This document shows, piece by piece, positions 19,512 through 31,193 of a stretch of DNA of 64,000 nucleotides. Position numbers and translations under genes: made by a program. The stretch spans positions 128,833-192,832 of the forward strand of contig SSNP01000045.1 in the NCBI GenBank assembly GCA_006937955.1, written 5' to 3'. This DNA is from Pachypanchax playfairii (Eukaryota > Chordata > Actinopteri > Cyprinodontiformes > Aplocheilidae). Each line of letters begins with the position of its first letter. Within the stretch, counting starts at the first letter, position 1. The notes beneath the pieces are model-generated. The model ran no database searches. It saw only the letters and a list, made by a program, of their open reading frames with translations, and was not told the origin of the DNA.

Positions 19512-21113
19512 ATGTCGAAAATAGATATGCTGAGAATTCTTATCAACCGGCGGCTAACGGAGGCCGCAGAGGAGATCTTCACCGTGTTCGGGAGGACCAT
19601 TGCGGAATATGAGGAGGAGCTCTCCCGTTCCAAGCTGGAGATTGACCGCCAGCGCCGCCTGCTGAACCTCTCCAGGAAGCCGCAGATCTCTCTGCCCCAC
19701 GTTGGAACAGGTTTGGAATGACACTTTGAAGTTTTAGTTCGTAAATCTGTAAATAAATACAGAACTTTATACGGTTTGATATAAAATCAGGGATTAGCTT
19801 TTAAACGGCTCTGTGTGCGATATTTTAATAATTAACTCTAATAACACTGGAAGCTGTAAGGTGGTGGTGCGATGTGCCATGTTTACAGATGACATTGTTA
19901 TCTGTAATGGGATCTAGAGAGGTGGACTGGAAAGAAGAGGGATGAAGGTTAGCTGCAGCTAGACAGAGTCCATGTCTGTGAATGAGAGGGACACAAGTGG
20001 GACAGTGAGGCTACAGGGAGCAGAAATAAAGAAGGTGGCGGATTTCAAGTCCAGAGTAATGGAGAGTGTGGAAAAGAGGTCAAGAAATACATGCAAGCAG
20101 GTTGTAACAGGTGGAGGAAAGTGTCAGGGCTGATATGGGACAAAAGGAAAGGTGCACAAGACAGTGGTGAGACCAGCCATGTTGTCTGGTTTGGAGAGGA
20201 CAGGGTTAGATGAGACGGATGACTTCCTGTGGAAGGACAATGCCTGAAGGGAGCAGCTGAAAGGAAAAGAAGTTTAAATGATAAAAACAGCTTGTTTAGA
20301 CTCATTTTTTGTTTCATATGACCAAATTATATCACATGATTCTTCTGAAACCTGTTTAAATATCAGTTTAAGTTCTTCCACAGTGAGAGAATTTCATCTC
20401 ACTTTTCCTACAAGAAATTAAAGCACATCCTAATTCTCTTTTGGTTATGGTTGGCAGCCATCGCTGAGCAGCAGCAGTGGAGCTCCAGTTCGGGTCAAAA
20501 CCAGGAGGAACCACTTTGTATCAAAATGGAGGAAGAAGGAGGAGAGGAAGACGTGTGGACAGAGCACCAAGATGAGAGGTCAGATCAGAATGATGTCAGC
20601 TTTGTCTTGTTCCAGAGCAGTACTACGAGACAGCAGCAGGACAACAGCCTCAGAACATCATCAATCCCGATTCAGGACCAGGACGACTCAGAGTTAGAGC
20701 CACTGCCGGGTCCTTCGGTCCAGCAGACCTGCACAGATTTGAGTGAGGATGATCCTGGATCTTGTGAGGTGACTGAGGAAAACAGCCACTTTGACTGTGA
20801 CGGACTGGAGGCACCGCCGCCAGAGGATGGGAACTCGTACGTCTGCACCATCTGCGGTCGGGCGTTTGCCCAGCGCAGCCAGTGGACTAAACACGTTCAG
20901 GTGCACCGGAAAGCCGTCTCAAAAGTGGACAAATTATTCAAGTGTGATATCTGTGGGAAGAAACTGACGCGGTTTGACGGCTACCAGAAACACCTACGTG
21001 TCCACACGGGGGAGAAACCGTACTGCTGCGGTATGTGCGGACGAAGGTTTAGTGATAACTCCAACTACAAACGGCACATTCGGAAACACTTGGGTCCGAA
21101 ATCCCAGAGCTGA
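19512..21113 (+). CDS. C2H2 zinc-finger protein, three fingers
   Basis: Two coding exons, 19512-19710 and 20458-21113, phase-1 junction (ACA G with CC ATC gives Ala); about 284 residues. Exon 1 is homologous to that of the six-finger gene: MLRILINRRLTEAAEEIFTV, FGRTIAEYEEEL and IDRQRRLLNL, a predicted coiled coil. Exon 2 starts AIAEQQQ, then an acidic, Gln-rich stretch with EEPLCIKMEEEGGEED, a sequence type seen in many fish zinc-finger genes. It ends with fingers CTICGRAF, CDICGKKL and CGMCGRRF, each with two His; TGEKP joins the last two. A long insert (about 15 residues, KAVSKVDKLF) separates fingers 1 and 2. Stop TGA at 21111-21113. Likely paralogue of its left neighbour, in tandem on the same strand. 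Function unknown. Confidence 0.9.
19870..20245 (+). mobile_element. Decayed non-LTR retrotransposon RT fragment (RTE-like)
   Basis: Within the intron of the three-finger gene. One frame gives FTDDIVICNG, equivalent to the catalytic FADD block of reverse transcriptase, followed in shifted frames by NGECGKEVKK and WRKVSGL, as in the 3' part of RTE-type LINE ORFs. Several frameshifts and stops. Only about 375 bp, non-functional. Confidence 0.7.
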
Positions 21114-23056
21114 GGCTGCAGGACCGAGCAGAAACATTAACCAAGCTCACTCCTCCACACAGAGTGGATTCTCACATCCTCACTGTCTGGGTTTTACAGC
21201 AAACCTGAAACTTACCTTATATTTTCTAAAAGTCGGATAAGGAGGAACTGGTTTGATTGTGAAAGTGAACAAGAAAAGGGAGACGAGACGCGTTACTGTG
21301 ATTTTTATAGATTTTATATTTTACAAGATGTTTCTACTTTAGAAAGTCTGCACGTCGTTCTTCTCTGACACGCGTGTTCGGTTTATTTTAAATGACTCGT
21401 TCAAGCTTTTATAAATGAAAGATATTTGTTTTATTGCTGTCAGAGAATCAAAGCACAGAATGTTTTACACCTGTTGTGTTTATAGAAACATACAGATACA
21501 CTACAGGGTAAAGTTCAGGTGGATGAATCTGCCTTCTCATCAGTTAAAACGCTGCATTCTGAACTATGTAACATCAACAGAAGTGATAAAAGAAGGTAGT
21601 TTAACTTGGTTCTGTTTATATAAATTGGTTTTTGATTTACCTTCTGATGGTTTTGCTAGTTTTTGATGTCACCTGGCTGTGAAGATTTTTCTGTGTGGAC
21701 ATTGTATTTACCCTCGTCTCTTTAGTTTTCTCCATTTCTACAACATTAAGTAGGATGCTGGTCTAACGATTGTCTCCAAGCTGCATTCTGTTCCTTATCA
21801 TTTGATTACTGGGATAAACTTCCACAATACTGTAATAGTCACACTGTACTGATGAAATCAGCAATCTAATGGCTGAATGGTGGATTTGAGGGCTTGAACC
21901 TGTGATGCAGGACCAGCAGATGGCAGGAGAACTCTTTATCAGGGATGGATGGATCTGGTTATAAGAAGTACTGCAGTTTAACCTTTCAGTAGGGAATCAA
22001 AACTGACTTTGTTTTAGGTGGATTTTGACTGAAATGTTTGTTTTTGGTCTAAAATGCTTTTAAAGCAGTACTGAATAACTTCTCCGCAGTCGTGTCTCAG
22101 ACAGCCGTTGCTCGAACCGGTGTTCTGCAGAAATATGCTACCTGTTGAGATGTGCTACACACGTGCCGTTCCACAGTCTTTACTTCAATAAACAGATTTA
22201 TCGTTTATTTTTGTTTCTATATTTTTCTATAAATATATTTTACCTATCAAATAAATTCTCCCAGGACAGGAACATTCAATGTGATGTCATTCTTATTTTC
22301 TTTGCATTCTCAGAGCAACAGGCAAATGTTTGGACACACCCAGAGGAGAAGGACCCAACAATGGCCGATAACAACCCAGAGGGCTTTTATATAGAAAATA
22401 TCAGGGAAGGATCATAAAAATATAATTAAACAATTAACAGGACACACTCACCATAAACAAGAATATTGTAGAAACTTCGAATGACATTTCATTATGAAAT
22501 AAGCTGAACTTGTATTTTGGTGAGTATCCACTTAGACAAGTTTCAAAATTGTGGCTTAAAAGTTTTAAAAGTTATTCAGTACTGTTTTAAAGTATCCTTG
22601 AACTGCTCTAAGCATTACGTTTATCTTTTAACTTCCTTCCTCGAACCCTTTACCGCAGCATTAGATCGTATTGCAGACTCAGACCTTGTTTGTTTTAATG
22701 GAAGGATTTTGTGCAGTACCTACAGACATTCTTAAGATTTTATAACTTTGTGTCGCCTCAAACAACCAGAAGTTTCCACTGACTGTTAACGTTGTTTGGA
22801 AGAAATTTTGTAATAAGTTTTGCTTTAAACCAAATAAACTTTTGGAGAATTTTTAATTGTTCAAAATGGCTCTAAAAAGTTTTTGATGAAGGATCCTGGA
22901 ATAGAGTGCACGAGTCCTTCAGGAGCCCATAGGGTCTTTGAGCTCTTCTGGCCAATGACCTTCAGATTGGCACTGGACAGTTTGATTGTTGCTCTGTTTC
23001 GAAGGGGCTGTTGGTATTTTATTAATAAAGTTCTTCAAAGAACATCCAAATTCAAC
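21114..23056. other. 3' UTR and intergenic
   Basis: No confirmed gene. At 22310-22417 an exon-like piece opens after TTCTCAG and ends with a stop after NIRREGS-like residues (ENIREGS), without a clear partner exon. The rest is AT-rich. Confidence 0.4.
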
Positions 23057-23608
23057 TTAAAGGTACAGTATGTAAGAATTAAACTTTGTTGTCAAATCCT
23101 GCAGTTCATGTAGAAAAAAAAACGTCTGCTCTCAGCCACTCACCCCCTCCCCTCCTGGATTTTTCTGTTGGGTTGCCAGTTCTGATGTTGATTCTCGTTT
23201 TGTTTCACTTGCATTTGTTCAATTTTAGGGAATGTCTGAAGGTCTATTTGTTCAGCGTTTAGTTTTCCTAAGTGTGTTTGAACGCCCCATCACGTGCAGC
23301 TCGGCTGCTCAGTTAGAAGGATGTGGTGGTTTATTACTTTCTGCTGCTGCTCGTTGTGGAATTACAGCTGCTTGTGTTGAAGACTTGGCAGCCTTGCAGA
23401 CTCACATGTGATTCGTTATGGAACCAGGAAGTCTGGACGTGTAAATAATGATTCTAGTCCAGGCTAGCATTTTTAAAATGACAGAAACTAGCGACCACCC
23501 AGCCGGCTGAGATCGAGATCTGTTAGTGACTTTATTTTCAACATTGGTGGGACATTAGACTGTTGTGTTAGTATTTCACTGTAAAATTCTTACATACTGT
23601 ACCTTTAA
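23057..23608. mobile_element. MITE with 24-bp terminal inverted repeats (552 bp)
   Basis: Left end TTAAAGGTACAGTATGTAAG is mirrored by the right end CTTACATACTGTACCTTTAA, with AATT continuing on both inner sides. The inverted repeats are perfect over 24 bp, so the copy is fairly young. No protein frame. A related longer copy in inverted orientation lies at 53425-54389. TTAA at each end could be target site or part of the repeat. Confidence 0.85.
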
Positions 23609-24340
23609 ACTGTAAACATACAAAAACAAAGATCTACTGAAAATATCTCAAACTTTTCAGCGATCATCCATCTCCCATGAGAACTGAAGCATCCAGTTAC
23701 AGAGGAACAAATAGTTCTGTTGTCAGGTACCAAATCTTCTCTAGAGCATGTTTATTGACATTTGGATGCTTATCAGGAACTACTGTCTCATTGAAAGTTC
23801 TCAAATCACCAGTGGGACATTTGGAAGACGGCCTGGATCTGCTTAAAGAGCTAATGATTCCTCTGAAAAGACTAATGAAATACTTTGTTAAAGATACTTG
23901 AAACAATTTCATTGAGTTAAAGACTTCTTCCTGGGGATTTCTGAAACTCCACAAAGAACCAGACTAATTAAAGGATTCATTTTAAAAGACTTGCTTTGCA
24001 TTCGGGGCTCCTGAGAATCCAAGCAAATCCTCTGAAGTCCTTACAGCTCCCGGAACCCTGACAGACGACACGGTGCGGCCCACGTTCTCCAAATGTTACT
24101 TCCACTAAGGTGAGTATGAAGTCGGATCATTTAAATCTTTTCCAGCACCCTGTTTGGCATCAGTACCTTCAGAGTCTACAGAAAGAGTCCTCCTACCACT
24201 CGTGTTCATTTATTTATCATCATGATGTTGTTCTGATACGATGCACTTGGTGATGCTGTGAGAACATCTTCAGCTCCATGACTGTGTTTCATGTTTGTTA
24301 CTGTCTTTCTTCCTCATTATGACTCTGTTTTCACATCCAG
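23609..24340. other. Possible 5' part of an unrecognised gene
   Basis: A good donor (ACTAAG, then GTGAGT at 24113) ends an open stretch ACGACACGG to ACTAAG (24068-24112). This would be a phase-0 exon joining the exon at 24341. No start codon identified. Confidence 0.25.
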
Positions 24341-26362
24341 AGGACGAGCGACAAGAACCACAAAGTAAACAAATTGATATTCAAGGTTACAGGTGCGTCC
24401 TCAAACAAACCCCCTCGCTCTGTGAAATGAGTCATGAAAAAGTACACAATGAAAAGTACAAAATCTTCTTGTCTTGTAGTTTTCCTACTTTTCAGACTTT
24501 AATTTTGGAGTAAATGAAATGTATTTGTCTGACCTTGTATTTTTATGTTATCCTGATAAGATCCTGGCTGTCTGCATCTGCTGCCAAGTGCTGAAGGGAG
24601 GATCCTGCACAGAGGCCTTCTGGGACACGTTACGGGAGCACTCAGGTACTTTAGCCAGTATTGAGCCAATTAACTTCGAGCCATCTTTTTATTTACGACG
24701 CTACATTCTTGCTTCTTATACTGGACATTTTTAAGTTGCAGCTCTCAGACTTACTTTTGTTACTGAACTTCTCTATAAATTGGTTTTAAAATTAAAATCA
24801 AATGATTTAATTCAAAATGAATCAATCAAAATCATGTAATGTACCAATCTCAGTCAGTCTAATATTAGATCCATGAATAAAGTCATTTCAGCTTTTTTAT
24901 TTGATTTCATAAAACAGTATTGATGTACTGGCTAAATACTTTTCTATTTTTAACCATCAAAGGCTAAAGATTCTGCATGATGATTGATTTAAACAAACTC
25001 TGGACTTTGGACATTTCAAACCTTTTTAATTCCTTTACTCTTCTAGTAAAGCCTTTTTAAAGGTGACTGACTTAATAAATAGCATGTTTGCTTTTAATAA
25101 AATAAATCCAATAAATCAGGGATTTCACATAAATGGAAGTTAATGTCTTATATCTTCATACTGGAAAGAAAATGCTTCTAAAAAGGCTTTTGACTGAAGA
25201 GCAGTCGATTTAATCATACGTGAGATGCATAAATTGAGATAAATTGCACAGAACAAGTTGCACAAAAAGCCCAATTTCTATATGACAGAACCAGCATTCT
25301 GATAATGATCCATTTTCGTCTCTTGCAAACCCTAGAACAGATATGAGATCTGCTACTAACAGTTGGCAATCAGGATTTCTTACCCTTGTGTGAGCAGGAC
25401 TCATTAATTTAGACTTTGATACTCACTGACGTCCCTTCTAGAGACCAAAATGTTGCTGATATCTCGTGACTACATCAAACAGCTCCAGCTGGACCTGGAT
25501 TCAGGTGGGAGATGAAAACTCTGTTATGGCCACTTTAAGAGGGAATCAATGAAACCCGAGTCATTCAGATTTAAAAAGGCTTCGTTTATGGTGACTTTTA
25601 AAACTTGATTTTTACTGAGTTGTTTCAGATTTCTGTTTCCCTAAACATAACAAGCAGAGCTGGTGGACTGAAAGTTACATCAGTTGGTGCAGAGCCTGTT
25701 TGAGTTAACTGTAGCAGACAGCGATACTTCATTAGAACTGCTGCAGCATCGCAGCTTGGTCATTACTTAAACTGCCTGGGGGTGGGGGTGGGGTGGGGGG
25801 ATTGTGTGTCCAACCAGCTGAGAGTTTTGGATGCGCTTCTGTTCCGCTGAACTGAAACGCTTGTTCATTGTTTGTCATCTGGTTGCTGATTATTTATTTC
25901 CAGTCTGTTTTCTGTGTAAATATCTTCGAAATCAGAAATTCTACCTGATTTGTTTTTAGTTTCAGCAAATAACTGAACTTTTCTTTTTTAGCGCTTAGCA
26001 GACACGTTTACTTAAAAAAACTTTTTTTGTAATAAGGGCTTCTTTTTACCTTCATGTCTCACTAAGTCATTTCTTCTAAATTCTTTCATTTTTGGAGCTT
26101 TGCGAGTATTAACAAGACAGAGCTTCCTTCTGTTAGCTGCTATATAACAGGAACTTCCTGAACAAAGAAAAGGAAGAACATAGAACTTTTTTTAGCAAAC
26201 GTTATTACTTTGACTCAAAGTTTAACTCAACATGACAAAGTGCACTTTTTCAAATAGTTTGTGTATTGTAATCGTCAGATAAATGTTTTTTTCTCCTTTT
26301 CAGCAGAAAGAGCAGAACCGCTAATGTGCATCTTCAGCAATCCGCCCACTGGGTTTATATAA
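24341..26362 (+). CDS. Unrecognised spliced reading frame, 3' end (four exons)
   Basis: Four short stretches with consensus splice borders and matching phases: 24341-24392 (after tcacatccag; donor GTGCGT), 24589-24645 (after ctgccaag; donor GTACTT), 25442-25504 (after cccttctag; donor GTGGGA), and 26304-26362 (after cttttcag, ending in TAA). All three junctions are phase 1. The pieces read RTSDKNHKVNKLIFKVT, LKGGSCTEAFWDTLREHS, TKMLLISRDYIKQLQLDLDS and ERAEPLMCIFSNPPTGFI, with V, E and A at the junctions. No signal peptide, membrane segment or known domain is seen, and I do not recognise the protein. A 5' part would lie left of 24341. It could also be a chance chain or a decayed gene. Confidence 0.35.
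25778..25800 (+). other. Potential G-quadruplex
   Basis: Four G-runs of 5, 5, 4 and 6 separated by single T loops, in an otherwise AT-rich intron or spacer. Confidence 0.7.
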
Positions 26363-27010
26363 AGGCCAGATAACTTCTTTGGGTATGTCTTTAAATCTTT
26401 TTAGACGTTTTTTGATGCCGTTAGAAATTTCCCTGATTTGTTAAACATACTAACTTGACAGAAGTTTCTTCAATTCCGTTGAAAAAGTTGAGGCAACATG
26501 AAGAGTTAAGTAGCTGCTGTCTGCATTCACAGCTATATTTGAGTTTTATTTACAGAGATTTTGCCTTCGTCTTCAACTTTTTTTTTTTTGCCTATGCTTG
26601 CAACTTTGCTTATCTCTTTGGTTATTACTTGTCTGTACTTGCTGCAGACCAAGAGCACAAATAGAAGTAGCCACCATCATATAGAAAAAGTGTTTGGGAC
26701 TGCTGGTAAACACAGAGAGGCACAAGTAAAACTGGAACCGACAGATTCCATTCACAGTTGGGTTTTATGGACCATCTGTGAAGAAACACTCCCACAAACT
26801 GAATTCAGCAGCAGATTGTAGTCAGAGAAGAGAGTCTGTCAAAGTGAATGTATGGGAAGAGAAGTGGCTCAAAAAGACCAACATTTTCTCTGTTTTCACA
26901 ACTGATAGTTTGGTTTCAGCTATTCAAGATTTAAAGTTTACCAGCATGATAATCTGTTATCCTACATTTGGACAACTAAAGATGAACATGGATTTTGTTA
27001 CTTTGAGAAG
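26363..27010. other. Intergenic
   Basis: No gene seen; only short chance frames and T-rich stretches. Confidence 0.5.
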
Positions 27011-27273
27011 TAGGGATGCACTGATACCATTCTGATGTACTCGTATCGGTATCAGTTAACTGATACTTAAAATGTGGAACCTCTGCAATAATTTCACAGA
27101 AAATGTTAAATTTCCACTTGAAATTTTAGTTTTGTGGTCATTTTTTATTTTGTATTAAAAATAGAGTTCACCATTTGTTGAATTGTCTTCCAATTCATTG
27201 CATTTTTTTGTCATTGGTATCGGCATTGGCATCCAAGTATCAGTTAGAAAAAAGTGGTATCATTGCATCCCTG
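27011..27273. mobile_element. hAT-type MITE with 8-bp target duplication (263 bp)
   Basis: Ends AGGGATGCACTGATACCA (left) and TGGTATCATTGCATCCCT (right) are inverted repeats with one mismatch. Flanks carry the perfect 8-bp direct repeat TTGAGAAG (27003-27010 and 27274-27281), the hAT target-site length. The inside is rich in TATCGGTATC-like words. No transposase. Two relatives lie at 33156 and 61921. Confidence 0.9.
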
Positions 27274-28922
27274 TTGAGAAGTCTTAAACTTCCTTTCTGT
27301 ATTGAACTGAAGCTATACATATTTTGGTTAAGATCTAATATGATGTGAAATATAAAAACACACAACAAATATCTGATATTTTATTTGAGAAAACACTGAT
27401 CTTATATGTGAACAAATAATTTTGGGTTAAATGTATACAAGTTGTCATGCAGGTTGAGCTCCAGGAAGGCATCATCAGTTGGTGCAGACATTCATTTCCC
27501 CCAAAAGATACAATTTCAAATAATACAACTTCTCCAGCATTGTTTAGAATTTATCCACATATTGAATGAGAATACTTGCCTCTCATTACCAAACAAATTT
27601 ACATCTGATTATATTTCCATTCTGCAGATACAGTTCAGTGCTAATTAAGGAATACTGGCAAGTAAACCTAAACAAAGTGTTTGGAAACCACCGTGAGAAG
27701 GGAGGGAGTCGTACTTTGGGTAAGCTGTCATATTTAAAGATCACATTCTGTTTCATTCTGAGCTCAGACAATGAAAAAAACATTTCTGATAAACCTCAAA
27801 CTCTTCAACTAAAAGCCTGAAAATAACAGACGCAGATTGATTTTACTGCATCTGCAACATCAAGTTTAACATGTTCTATAAAATATGCAGATGCCACACT
27901 TAAAGCTAGAGAACAAATCAAATAATTTAAGGGTAATTAATAACTCTTTAACCAATTAGTGTAATTTGCAAAAAAAAAAAAACAGGAATTAGTCACTTTC
28001 AGGAATCATTTATCAGAAATCTTTCCTTGATCATCTACCTGGCTTCATTAACAGTTTGTCTTTTTTAGACATTTTGGGGGAAATGCAGCATTGATCCAGT
28101 TTGTGTGTTTACATAAGGGTAAATGTTAATTTGCATCTTTGTGCTGGATTTTGACAAACACTTGTAATCTCTTGCTCAGACTGCAGAAATCTTAGTTCCT
28201 CTCAATTTACTTCTGATGGGTGTCTGCAAAAACTACCATAAAGCCTTGATCATGAACACAATATCCTTTTTTTTCTCCTCACATGAAAGAAGAGCAAACT
28301 TTGATTTCAATTTTCAAGACCAAATTCAGAAACAAATGAAATTCCTAAGTTCTTTTTTCTGACTTCTGTGGAAACGTGTAATGCAGCAGTCCCAGATTCA
28401 GTTCACATCAGGTCTGCGACTGTCCAATTCCCTGCTTCTTAAATATTTGCAAATGAAATCCAGGCCCTGTTCCAAGGTGCAACAACGAGGGACATTAGAT
28501 CAAAGCACTCATCAGAACTGCATTAATGAAGAAGTTTTTAGGCCACCTCGGGCCTTGGGGACTCCTAGATCATTAACATCCATCTCCACTGCTTATGGAA
28601 TGTTTCTGAGATGCATCTCGTCTGAGCTGGATTTAATCCACAGTTTGACGTGAAGGGAAAGTCTCTAAGAAACGGCGTTCTACAAAGAAATAGATCTCTG
28701 GCGCCGTTCATGCCATGGAGAAGCAACAGGTGCCATTTTCTGAGCAGCGTGACAACAGCCTTTCATCATGAGCAGTCATCGGGACACAAGTCTTTTGTCT
28801 TTCTGGCCCATTGCTGCTCTCGTTTTGTCAGTTTGCACCGGCCCAGTAGACGTTTTGGAGTTATTTCTTCTGGGGGTGTTTATTGCAGCCATGCCTTGCT
28901 GACATGTTTTCCACCTACAGTC
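27274..28922. other. 3' flank and probable 3' UTR of the semaphorin gene
   Basis: Several hundred bases next to the stop at 28923 are less AT-rich and probably belong to the minus-strand 3' UTR. Minus-strand AATAAA occurs near 28878 (TTTATT on the plus strand), which is very close to the stop, so another signal further left is more likely. No other gene seen. Confidence 0.45.
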
Positions 28923-30206
28923 TCAATAGTTGTACTTTCCTGCGTCTGTTACCGACGATGTCGCTGTATTTGGCAGAAAAAGTGGTTTTGGTGGGACTTG
29001 TGGCTTTAGAGACACAGTTCTCCGAATGACTGCCGCCCGCTGTACGTGCGGTCCTTCGCTGTAGCTGTGCTGCCGTGTCAGACAGGCACTGGCGATCGCC
29101 CGTTCTCTCTCATTGTTGTTGCTGGTGTTCGTATTGGCCGCCGCCGCGGTGGCGGCTGGGGGGCCGTTGCTGCTGCTGTTGGTGTTCATCCTGGCCAGAA
29201 AGTGCGCGTGTCCCCCTCGTTGGTTGAAGCTGTGATGGCGGGGCACAGCACCACCTGCTGCTCCCATCTTGATAAGGGAGTGGCGTTGAGATTGGTGACG
29301 CGTCACAGCGGCGCCGCTCCCTCCAGGTCGCTCCAAGATCACCTGCTGCTGGAGGGGAGTGGAGGAAGAGGAAGAAGATGAAGAAGGGATGGAGGTGGAG
29401 GAGGTGGGGTTGTTGGAAGAAGAGGAGGATGAAGATGATGATGTAGCAGAGGAGGAGGAGGAGTTTTGGGGTGCTGCATCCAGGTGTTTGGGGAGACCGT
29501 CCCTCGGCAGTGTGGAGGTGCTGTAATACGTAGTGGATTCCGTCTCGGGGATCGGTTGCTGGAGGTGGTGAGTGCTGCTGTTATTATTGTGATGGTTGCT
29601 ATGGTGATGACTATGATTGTAGTGGTGCGTGCGTGTCTGGCTGTGGTGATTGTGATGATGGTGGTGATGACTGTGATGATGCCCTCCAGAGGATGAGGGT
29701 CCGGAGAACAGCGACGATGAGGAGGTGGACGTGAGGACCTTAATGCCTCCGGTTCCCGAGGCGCTGACCTCATGGATGTGTTTGAGCAGCTCATCCAGCG
29801 CCGACACATCCACCACCGTCTGGGGAAGGGACTGTTGTGAGGGGTGGTGATGTGGAACTCCACCACCTCCTCCAGCTGCTGCCATTGCACGTTCATCATT
29901 TGAGATCTTCCTCTCCTCAGGGAGGTGCAGTGAAGTGGAGGAAGCTCCCGCTCCATGGGCTGCACCGTTACTCAAACCGTTGCTGTTTTGATGAGAAAAG
30001 GGAAACGCTTGCTGGCTCAAGGAATTCCCAACGACAGCCATGAAACCCTGACTGGACGCAGAGCAGCTGGGCCCGGGCTTGTTATCCTTTGCATTGTTGC
30101 AGTTTTGGTTCTTCTCATACTGATGATGTCGCAATGCTCTCATACTCTTTATGGGGAGCTCTGGAGTGGAATCAGGTGTTGGCAGGCCGGAGAGCTCTCC
30201 ATCACC
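28923..30206 (-). CDS. sema6d: Semaphorin-6 last exon: cytoplasmic tail
   Basis: Last exon, 427 residues in frame, phase 0. Begins GDGELSGLPTPDSTPELPIK, matching the LPTPESTP block of SEMA6A/6D, after acceptor ctgtctcag. Further conserved blocks: SALDELLKHI, STLPRDGLPKHLD, RHSLIKM, TRQHSYSEG, and the C-terminal VSLKPQVPPKP with end DAGKYNY, resembling the NKYTY end of SEMA6D. VPPKP is a proline-rich SH3-type ligand. The tail is unusually rich in homopolymers: a His-rich run (about 29570-29680) and long Ser/Asn/Thr runs (about 29390-29460). In the family the tail signals through Abl/Ena-type proteins during axon guidance and heart development. The exact paralogue (6d, 6d-like or 6e) is uncertain. 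Confidence 0.9.
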   Translation of the reverse strand, partial: GDGELSGLPTPDSTPELPIKSMRALRHHQYEKNQNCNNAKDNKPGPSCSASSQGFMAVVGNSLSQQAFPFSHQNSNGLSNGAAHGAGASSTSLHLPEERKISNDERAMAAAGGGGGVPHHHPSQQSLPQTVVDVSALDELLKHIHEVSASGTGGIKVLTSTSSSSLFSGPSSSGGHHHSHHHHHHNHHSQTRTHHYNHSHHHSNHHNNNSSTHHLQQPIPETESTTYYSTSTLPRDGLPKHLDAAPQNSSSSSATSSSSSSSSSNNPTSSTSIPSSSSSSSSTPLQQQVILERPGGSGAAVTRHQSQRHSLIKMGAAGGAVPRHHSFNQRGGHAHFLARMNTNSSSNGPPAATAAAANTNTSNNNERERAIASACLTRQHSYSEGPHVQRAAVIRRTVSLKPQVPPKPLFLPNTATSSVTDAGKYNY

Positions 30207-30440
30207 CTGAGACAGAGACTAAACAGACGTTAGACCAGTTAGGAAACATTTGTTGAATTCTAAACAGCATTTCTTGGTAAACATTGATAAAGTCTGTGCA
30301 ATTTTCCTCAGATTAAAGCATGACATCATTTGATTTGTTTTTTTTTTTCTCGAGCTTTCTTTCCTTTTCTAGACAGAGTTCCAGTATGACTTTAACTAGA
30401 GCCCTATAAAAATGCTTAGCTTCCTCTTAAGCTCTGCTAC

Positions 30441-30572
30441 CTGTGAGAGGTTGAGGTCGGGGTCCGCTAGCTGTAGGCCCTGGTGCCTGGGGGTGTGGAG
30501 GTGGGGCTCAGCCCGCCCATTGGGAATGAAGGAGCTGTACATTTTGGGCGTCGATACATCAAGTTTGTCATC
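30441..30572 (-). CDS. sema6d: Semaphorin-6 cytoplasmic exon
   Basis: 132 nt, phase 0 at both ends, acceptor tccttccag, donor GTAGCA. Encodes 44 residues beginning DDKLDVSTPKMYSSFIPNG, akin to the DSPKLYSNLL block of SEMA6D, and ending DPDLNLSQ. It joins the transmembrane exon (31194) and the last exon (30206) without a frame change. Confidence 0.88.
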
Positions 30573-31193
30573 CTGGAAGGAGACGACAGAGGTGATTTTT
30601 AATGGCTCCAAACAGGGTAATGAGGTAACTGTATAAAAGATTTCAGCCAAAAGGTCAGAGGTCAGCAGCAGCTCAGAGTTTCATACTCAAGGACGTTTGG
30701 AAAAATGATGGAATTATAATGAAACAGACAGTTATAATGACTGAATAAAACACCAAGGTGAAGCTTATTATCTGTTCCCTGGGGGTGAAGAAGAGGAAGA
30801 TGATGATGAATTTTAACACCAACTTCTCAGAATTCAGGCAGTTGTGTGTTGATGCCCCTCAGCTGTTTCTTGGAACCTGCAAAAATCTGCAAGTGAATGT
30901 AAAATATAGAAGTGCTGATGTTTTTATTCTTTTAAAGTCTGCCCACTTCACTCACTGAGGTTGATCTAGTTGTAAAAATAAAAGCTTTTGATTAAATGTT
31001 GAACTCTATTCAACAATTGCAGAAATGATTAAATGTTTGAATAAAATTATATTTCTTCATTATTATATATTTGGCTGTAAAGTTGTCCCATGTTATAATC
31101 CGGCATTGGTGAGACATAAGAGAATGATAATCAGATCATACAGTTAGATTTGATCATCTTCACCAGTAATCCATGTGCACACTTTCCTCTCAC

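Noticed and set aside
29046..29381. Plus-strand frame of 111 residues
   Set aside because: Antisense shadow of the semaphorin tail exon.
29339..29965. 208-residue minus-strand frame rich in Pro, Thr and Ile
   Set aside because: A frame-shifted shadow of the semaphorin last exon, produced by its repetitive His/Ser codons.
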